In this document: positions 6,091 through 7,104 of the stretch, in pieces
Position numbering within the stretch: the first letter of the stretch is position 1
Layout of the letters: each line of letters opens with the position of its first letter
Origin: Dehalococcoidia bacterium
GTDB taxonomy: Bacteria > Chloroflexota > Dehalococcoidia > JAENJB01
Assembly: GCA_030690705.1 (NCBI GenBank)
Contig: JAUYGE010000139.1
Coordinates: 1-7,104 of the forward strand
Direction of reading: 5' to 3'
Length of the DNA stretch: 7,104 nt
Position numbers and translations under genes: made by a program
The notes under the pieces: model-generated
The model's input: only the letters and a program-made list of their open reading frames with translations
The model's database searches: none
Told to the model about the DNA's origin: nothing

Positions 6091-7104
6091 CTACTTCGAA
6101 CTGCGGGATTTCTGTCCCGCACCCTTCTTCCGCTTTTCTTTCAAGGGCGCCGCTATGCCCAAGGGCCCTTCGGGCTGCAGTAACAGCTGCACCTTGGCCT
6201 GAATACGCACCGGAAGGCCCCAGATGTTGATGAAGCCCTCCGCCGCCTTGTGGTCGAAAACATCGCCCTTGTCGTATGTGGCCAGTCCGTAGCTGTACAG
6301 AGAGCGAGGCGACTGGCGCCCGACCACAGTGCAGTTCCCCTTGAGCAGCTTCACCCGCACCACGCCGGAGACATGCCGCTGCGAGCTCTGCACGTAAGCG
6401 GCCAGGTCCTGATGCATAGACGTGAACCAGAGTCCATTGTAGATGAGCTCGGCATATTCGGAAGCCACCCGCTCCTTGAAGCGCAGCTGGAGCTTCGACA
6501 GGGTGAGCCCCTCCAGAGCTTGATGCGCCTTCAGTAAGATAGTGGCCGCCGGCGCTTCGTAGACCTCGCGGGACTTGATGCCCACCAGCCGGTCCTCGAC
6601 GTGGTCGATGCGCCCCACTCCGTGCTCGCCACCCAGCTCATTCAAAGAGCGAAGCATCGTCACGCCGTCCAGCTCCCTGCCATCCAGGCTGACCGGTATC
6701 CCTTTCTCGAAGGCAATCTCAACATAAGCCGGCGCATCTGGCGCATCACCAGCCGACTTCGTCCAGGCGAAGACCTCTTCAGGCGGCTCGTTCCACGGGT
6801 CCTCCAGCACCCCGCACTCAATACTCCGGCCCCACAGGTTCTCGTCTGTGGAGAACGGCTTCTCCACGGTCACCGGAACTGGGATGCCCCGCTCTCTGGC
6901 ATAGGCGATGGTCTGCTCGCGGCTCATCCCCCACTCCCGGGCCGGAGCGAGTATCTTCAGCTCCGGTGCAAGGGCCGCCACGCCAACATCGAACCTCACC
7001 TGATCGTTCCCCTTCCCCGTACAGCCGTGAGCTACCGCCGTCGCACCCTCCTCCTTGGCCAGGTCAACCAGAAGCTTGGCAATCAGAGGACGCGACAGAG
7101 CGGT
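6091..7104 (-). CDS. argG: Argininosuccinate synthase (5' part lies beyond the right edge)
   Basis: ArgG joins citrulline and aspartate at the cost of ATP (to AMP and pyrophosphate) to form argininosuccinate, which ArgH next door cleaves. The frame enters at 7104 and 336 residues are visible. They start [12 protein letters not shown], then [15 protein letters not shown] (visible residues 25-39), a substrate-binding hallmark. [34 protein letters not shown] and [16 protein letters not shown] follow in family order. The N-terminal ATP-pyrophosphatase loop (YSGGLDTS) and about 85-90 residues are missing because the window ends, not because the gene is broken. A GTG at 6999 can be read as a start but lies inside the conserved NDQVRF motif. 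The C-terminus carries a Lys/Arg/Ser-rich tail (from about KEKRKKG to SRSSK) beyond the usual end of the domain; its role is unknown. Promoter and any arginine operator would lie outside the window. Confidence 0.97.
   Translation of the reverse strand, partial: TALSRPLIAKLLVDLAKEEGATAVAHGCTGKGNDQVRFDVGVAALAPELKILAPAREWGMSREQTIAYARERGIPVPVTVEKPFSTDENLWGRSIECGVLEDPWNEPPEEVFAWTKSAGDAPDAPAYVEIAFEKGIPVSLDGRELDGVTMLRSLNELGGEHGVGRIDHVEDRLVGIKSREVYEAPAATILLKAHQALEGLTLSKLQLRFKERVASEYAELIYNGLWFTSMHQDLAAYVQSSQRHVSGVVRVKLLKGNCTVVGRQSPRSLYSYGLATYDKGDVFDHKAAEGFINIWGLPVRIQAKVQLLLQPEGPLGIAAPLKEKRKKGAGQKSRSSK
6103..6120 (-). other. Short hairpin at the argG/argH junction
   Basis: GCGGGA-CAGAAA-TCCCGC on the minus strand is a perfect 6-bp stem with a 6-base loop in the last codons of argG. 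It ends 13 bases before the argH ATG at 6089 and covers the last 2 bases of the alternative GTG at 6122. It could influence coupled initiation of argH; this is inference from position only. Confidence 0.3.

Noticed and set aside
6090..6122. Longer argH starting from GTG at 6122
   Set aside because: It would overlap argG by 32 bases and add 11 residues before the point where known ArgH proteins start.
5781..6230. Plus-strand open frame of 149 codons across the argG/argH junction
   Set aside because: Antisense to two well-conserved genes; no ribosome binding site of note and no recognisable protein.

Overview
The window looks like an ordinary chromosomal housekeeping region of a fairly GC-rich bacterium. 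The divergent rpmB / fakA pair, with a DegV protein and recG downstream, recalls the rpmB–yloV–recG neighbourhood of Bacillus. The long N-terminal extension of RecG, the RecG insertion and a dispersed-type palindrome make a Chloroflexota (Dehalococcoidia-like) lineage my best guess. That assignment is inference from gene style, not from a marker search. I see no mobile element, CRISPR array, tRNA, rRNA, phage gene or toxin–antitoxin pair.

Layout from left to right: recG (minus, 3' end off the left edge); a single-domain DegV / FakB-type fatty-acid-binding protein (minus), whose stop codon directly abuts the recG start; a 222-base gap with an imperfect dispersed-type palindrome; a full-length FakA/YloV-type kinase (minus); a 172-base divergent control region with two good sigma70-type promoters that face each other; rpmB for ribosomal protein L28 (plus); a hairpin that overlaps the stop codons of both rpmB and the convergent argH; argH (minus); and argG (minus, 5' end off the right edge).

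Three functional units follow. argG and argH, one base apart, encode the last two steps of arginine synthesis (citrulline + aspartate to argininosuccinate, then to arginine + fumarate). fakA and degV plausibly form a fatty acid kinase: the DegV protein presents a fatty acid and the FakA kinase phosphorylates it. degV and recG are tightly coupled for translation. The most unusual parts are regulatory and architectural: the overlapping face-to-face rpmB/fakA promoters with two short dyads, the shared rpmB/argH hairpin, and the intergenic palindrome. No clear new multi-gene system is visible.
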